Under the pieces are notes generated by a model, which was not told the DNA's origin, did no database searches, and worked only from the letters and a program-made list of their open reading frames with translations. A DNA stretch of 64,000 bases from Nonomuraea cavernae (GTDB taxonomy: Bacteria; Actinomycetota; Actinomycetes; Streptosporangiales; Streptosporangiaceae), in the NCBI RefSeq assembly GCF_014646355.1, contig NZ_BMNH01000010.1, positions 124,001-188,000 of the forward strand. The letters are read 5' to 3'. Numbering within the stretch: position 1 is the stretch's first letter; each line of letters starts with the position of its first letter. Below are positions 60,867 through 64,000 of this stretch, piece after piece. A program made the translations under genes and the position numbers.

Positions 60867-62343
60867 CCCACGGCGTCTGACCCACGACGTCCCGCACCGG
60901 AGCGGCCGCGTCGACCCCGTCGGGCATTCGCGACACCCACACGATGAGGGCCATCAGCAGCACCAGCAGCACGATGGCCACCACCACGGCAGTCAGGCAG
61001 CCCACGAACACGCTCCTGCGCGGCTTCGCCACCGGGAACATCCGGGGCGGCGGAAGCGGGCCCTGCCCGGTCTGCTGACCGGGCGGTCCCTGCATGGGCG
61101 ACGGGCCCTGCGCTGCCGGGGGCGCCGGCCGGGCATGCCCTGACGGCGCCCGCGCGGCCGAGCCGCCCGGAGGCCCGGCGGGACGCCCTGACGGCGCCTG
61201 CACGGGCGGGCGGGCCGGTGGCGCCTGCCCGCCCGGGTGGGCCGTCGGCGCCGGCCCGGCGGGATGGCCTGTCGGCGCCTGCACGGGCGGGGCGGCGGGG
61301 GGTTGGGGCGCGGGAGGGGGCGCCGAAGGCGCCGGTCCGCCGGGGTGAACGGGACGTGGCCCGGCCGGGTTGGGCGGAGGCTGGACCGAGGAGGGGTGAG
61401 GTGGCGGCGCCTGCCCGGCGTGATGCGGCGCGGGCCGGGGGAACGGCGGCAGGTCGGAGGGGTTCCACGAGCTGGAGAGGTGCCGTGTGGCGGCGAGTTG
61501 GGCGGCGGGCTCGTCGGCCGCGCCGACCAGCTCCAGCAGCAGTTGCTTGGCGGCGGGCCTGCGGACGGGATCGGGATGGATGGCAGCGGCGACCAGCCGG
61601 TCGAGCGGCGCGGGAAGACCCCGCAGATCGGGCGGGGCGGTGCGGGCGCGCGCCGCCATGACGTAGGCGTCGCCCTCGCCGAACGGGTGGCCGCCCAGCC
61701 CGGCGTAGGCGATGAGCGAGCCCCAGGCGAAGACGTCGCCGGCGGGGCTCGTGCGCCCCTCGAACACCTGCTCCGGAGCGATCCAACCAGGGGTGCCCAT
61801 CACCATGCCGGCGTTGGTGTGGCGGGAGTCGACATGGGACGAGCGGGCCAGCCCGAAGTCGATCACCCGCGGCCCGGCCAGGGTCAGCATGACGTTGGCC
61901 GGCTTGAGGTCGCGGTGGACCAGGCCGGCCGCGTGGATCGCGGTCAGCGCCGCCGCCACGCCCACGGCCGCCGAGTGCAGCACGGACGGCGTCAGGGCGC
62001 CGTGCTCGATCAGGTGGTCTTCGAGCGAGATGCCGTCGATGTACTCGGTGACGAGGTAGAGGACGCCTTCGTGCTCGCCGTGGTCGAGCACGCGGGCGGT
62101 GCAGAAGGAGGCCACCTTGCGGGCGTTGGAGACCTCCTCGTGGAAGCGCGCCCGGTAGACGGGGTCGGCGGTGAAGTCGCGCCGGATGGCCTTGAGCGCC
62201 ACCCGTGAGCCGTCGGCGGCCCCGGCGAGATAGACGGTGCCCATGCCGCCCGAACCGAGGCGGCTGAGCAGCTTGTAGGGGCCGATCGCCGGTGGATCCT
62301 CGGGCGTCAGCGCGGTGCCCTCGGAGCGACCCTGCTGCCCCAA
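60856..62343 (-). CDS. Ser/Thr protein kinase with one membrane helix
   Basis: 495 residues. Kinase domain 20-280: LGSGGMGTVYLA (P-loop), VALKAIRRD (Lys), HRDLKPANVML (catalytic loop), VIDFGLA (DFG) and GTPGWIAPEQV (activation segment). Then a long Pro/Gly-rich linker (about 290-440; PPAPQPPAAPPVQAP and PPGQQTGQGP) and one membrane helix (CLTAVVVAIVLLVLLMALIVWV), ending in about 25 extracellular residues. The start is inferred as TTG 62343, 8 nt after GAGAGGA; a GTG at 62445 would add 34 residues of Arg-rich sequence. No accessory signalling gene is adjacent. Confidence 0.88.
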   Translation of the reverse strand: MGQQGRSEGTALTPEDPPAIGPYKLLSRLGSGGMGTVYLAGAADGSRVALKAIRRDFTADPVYRARFHEEVSNARKVASFCTARVLDHGEHEGVLYLVTEYIDGISLEDHLIEHGALTPSVLHSAAVGVAAALTAIHAAGLVHRDLKPANVMLTLAGPRVIDFGLARSSHVDSRHTNAGMVMGTPGWIAPEQVFEGRTSPAGDVFAWGSLIAYAGLGGHPFGEGDAYVMAARARTAPPDLRGLPAPLDRLVAAAIHPDPVRRPAAKQLLLELVGAADEPAAQLAATRHLSSSWNPSDLPPFPRPAPHHAGQAPPPHPSSVQPPPNPAGPRPVHPGGPAPSAPPPAPQPPAAPPVQAPTGHPAGPAPTAHPGGQAPPARPPVQAPSGRPAGPPGGSAARAPSGHARPAPPAAQGPSPMQGPPGQQTGQGPLPPPRMFPVAKPRRSVFVGCLTAVVVAIVLLVLLMALIVWVSRMPDGVDAAAPVRDVVGQTPWVSG

Positions 62344-62506
62344 CGTCGCTGTCCTCTCGCCGTCGCCGTCCCGTCGCCGCAACCGACCGATCCTCCGCCC
62401 GGCATGCCGTTCGACACCCCAGACTCTAACGGAGGAAAAGACCACCCGGTGGCTCTCCGGCGGCGCGGCGACGCCGCCGCCGGAGGCGGAGCGGAGCGGG
62501 CCGCCG

Positions 62507-63118
62507 TCAGCCGAGTCCCGCCGCGTCGGCGGCCAGCTTCTCCACGCGGCCCCAGTCGCCGGCCGCGAGCGCGTCGGCCGGGGTCAGCCAGCTGCCGCCG
62601 ACGCAGCCGACGTTGGGCAGCGCCAGATAGTCGGGGACGCTGGACGCCCTGATGCCGCCCGTCGGGCAGAACCGAACGTCCGGCAGCGGCCCGGCCAGCG
62701 ACTTGAGATAGGCGACGCCGCCCGCGGCCTCGGCGGGGAAGAACTTGAGCTCCTTGAGCCCCCGTTCGGCCAGTGCCATCACCTCGGACGCCGTGGCGGC
62801 GCCGGGCAGGAACGGCACCCCGCTCGACTCCAGCGCCTCGACCAGCGACAGGGTCGTGCCAGGAGAGACCAGGAACTTCGCCCCGGCCTCCAGCGATCCG
62901 GCGATGTCGTCGGAGGTCCGGATCGTCCCGGCGCCGATCACGGCCTCGGGCACCTCGGCGGCGATGCGGCCGATCGCCTCCAGCGCGCAGTCCGTACGCA
63001 ACGTCACCTCGATCACCGGCAGGCCGCCCGCGACGAGCGCCCGCGCCACCGGCACGGCGGTCCGAACGTCGTCGATCACCACGACGGGGATCACGGGTGC
63101 GAGGTCGAGCAGGCTCAT
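62507..63118 (-). CDS. eda: KDPG/KHG aldolase
   Basis: 203 residues. Cleaves 2-keto-3-deoxy-6-phosphogluconate to pyruvate and glyceraldehyde 3-phosphate (Entner-Doudoroff pathway). Motifs: PVIEVTLRT (catalytic Glu region), VIGAGTI, FLVSPGTT, ELKFFPAEAAGG (Schiff-base Lys) and FCPTGGI. ATG overlaps the glk stop by 4 bp (ATGA), so the two are coupled. Confidence 0.93.
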   Translation of the reverse strand: MSLLDLAPVIPVVVIDDVRTAVPVARALVAGGLPVIEVTLRTDCALEAIGRIAAEVPEAVIGAGTIRTSDDIAGSLEAGAKFLVSPGTTLSLVEALESSGVPFLPGAATASEVMALAERGLKELKFFPAEAAGGVAYLKSLAGPLPDVRFCPTGGIRASSVPDYLALPNVGCVGGSWLTPADALAAGDWGRVEKLAADAAGLG

Positions 63119-64000
63119 CGAAGGTTCTCCTCTGGTGCGAAGAAGGGCGCGCCGACGCCGGAGCGCTGGGCCAGCCAGGCGGCGGCGCCGGTCAGCGCCG
63201 GCTGCGGCGCGACGATCAGGGTGGTCGCGATGGTGGACAGGTAGTCGGACATGTCCGGGTTGCTGTCGAACCTGGCGCGGAAGCCACAGGCACGCACATG
63301 TTCCACGATACGGGGCAGCACCCCGCCGCCCAGGTAGACCCCGCCACGGGCGCCGAGCGTGAGCGCGACGTTCGCCGCGAAGCTGCCCAGCATCCCGCAG
63401 AACACCTCGACCGTCTCCGCGCACAGCGGGTCGTCGAGGCGCGCCACGATCTCCGAAGCGGTCAGCGGGGCCGCGGGCACGTCGTTGACCAGGGCCAGCG
63501 CCCGGTGCAGCCGCGCCAGTCCGGGACCGGACAGGACGTGCTCGGCCACCACCGGTCCGCGGGTTCCCAGCACCCGGACGAGCTCCAGCTCCCGCTGGTC
63601 CAGGACCGGCACCGTGACGTGCCCGCCCTCGCCCGGGACCGGGATCCAGCCGCCGTCCGACGGCACCAGCCCGGCCACGCCCAGCCCGGTGCCGGGCCCG
63701 AGCACGGCCTTGACCCCGGAGCCGGGCTGCGGGCCGCCCAGTGGCTCCAGATCGTCGCCACGGAGGTGCGGCAGCGACAGGGCGAGCGCCTCGAAGTCGT
63801 TGAGCAGCGCCACGTACGGGATGCCGAGGTCGCGCGCCGATCCGGCCCACGGCGAGTTCGTCAGCTCGTAGCGGTCGCCGTCGACCGGCCCGGCGAGGGC
63901 CAGGCAGGCCGCCCCCGGCCGCACTCCGCCCGCGTGGTCGGCGAGATAGGCGGCCACGGCTTCGGGGAGGGTCGCGTACTCGGCGCCGGGCAGCACCGCG
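63115..64000 (-). CDS. glk: Glucokinase, N-terminus beyond window edge
   Basis: About 295 of an expected roughly 320-330 residues (bacterial ATP-dependent Glk family, PF02685-like). Visible: VALLNDFEALALSLPHLR, VKAVLGPGTGLGVAGLVPSDGGW (phosphate binding), PGEGGHVTVPV and GGVYLGGGVLPRIVEHV. It phosphorylates glucose. The first about 30 residues, including the N-terminal DxGGT motif, lie past position 64000. Overlaps eda by 4 bp, so an Entner-Doudoroff/glucose operon is likely; further genes probably lie upstream. Confidence 0.92.
   Translation of the reverse strand, partial: AVLPGAEYATLPEAVAAYLADHAGGVRPGAACLALAGPVDGDRYELTNSPWAGSARDLGIPYVALLNDFEALALSLPHLRGDDLEPLGGPQPGSGVKAVLGPGTGLGVAGLVPSDGGWIPVPGEGGHVTVPVLDQRELELVRVLGTRGPVVAEHVLSGPGLARLHRALALVNDVPAAPLTASEIVARLDDPLCAETVEVFCGMLGSFAANVALTLGARGGVYLGGGVLPRIVEHVRACGFRARFDSNPDMSDYLSTIATTLIVAPQPALTGAAAWLAQRSGVGAPFFAPEENLR

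Noticed and set aside
1..64000. tRNA, rRNA and CRISPR arrays
   Set aside because: No T-loop-like signatures, rRNA segments or regularly spaced repeats were seen on reading; a covariance search would be more sensitive for tRNA.

Overview
The window is very GC-rich with strong G/C at third codon positions, many GTG starts, short ATGA overlaps and several promoters that appear to give leaderless transcripts. Two class PF04672-type SAM methyltransferases, a class II DAHP synthase, a cellobiose (ceb) operon carrying perfect TGGGAGCGCTCCCA boxes, an MsiK-type ATPase and a c-di-AMP riboswitch in front of a secreted CHAP protein all point to a chromosomal segment of a filamentous actinomycete, most likely Streptosporangiaceae (Nonomuraea-like). 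The family placement is inference.

Layout. 0-4 kb: a divergent cytochrome bd-like pair (cydB is cut by the window edge), a PadR regulator, a membrane protein, and a VOC-ArsR-AHSA1 operon, linked by repeated ATGTAGG inverted repeats. 4-13 kb: pentapeptide-repeat protein, secreted ExeM/NucH-type nuclease, thioredoxin, SAM methyltransferase, DAHP synthase, orphan RskA-like anti-sigma factor, secreted M64 peptidase. 13-25 kb: an accessory island with a Pro/Thr-rich membrane protein, a giant secreted RHS/YD-repeat toxin (about 2,800 residues if one extra base is ignored), a CdiA-type nuclease tip, a small zinc-ribbon candidate immunity gene, a decayed IS701-like transposase and orphan immunity-like genes; base composition drops sharply at the toxin tip. 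25-32 kb: phosphotransferase and the ceb operon (cebE-cebF-cebG-bglC-cebR) with two operators. 32-37 kb: an ECF42-type sigma factor with its DGPF/YCII partner, the CHAP protein under a ydaO riboswitch, two oxidoreductases and a second methyltransferase. 37-43 kb: maltose system (alpha-glucosidase divergent from malEFG). 43-55 kb: large membrane protein, secreted beta-helix protein, ACT protein, MmgE/PrpD plus acyl-CoA dehydrogenase, ArsR/CDF metal pair, acyltransferase, a peptidase-like fusion. 55-64 kb: acyl-CoA ligase divergent from a FadR-type regulator, msiK, a LacI regulator, a Ser/Thr kinase, and Entner-Doudoroff/glucose genes (eda, glk; glk is cut by the window edge).

How it fits together. 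CebEFG and MalEFG lack their own ATPases; the MsiK-like protein at 58.2-59.5 kb probably energises both. BglC and the alpha-glucosidase would release glucose, which glucokinase phosphorylates. CebR probably controls the ceb operon through the two palindromes. The LacI protein at 59.8 kb shares a 17-bp near-identical site with the mal promoter region, so it is the likely MalR. A 13-bp sequence shared between the PrpD/acyl-CoA dehydrogenase promoter and the ligase/FadR promoter suggests a small acyl-CoA regulon. The most distinctive items are the RHS toxin module and the bd-like oxidase that lacks residues normally needed for haem b558 and quinol binding. No tRNA, rRNA or CRISPR array was seen.
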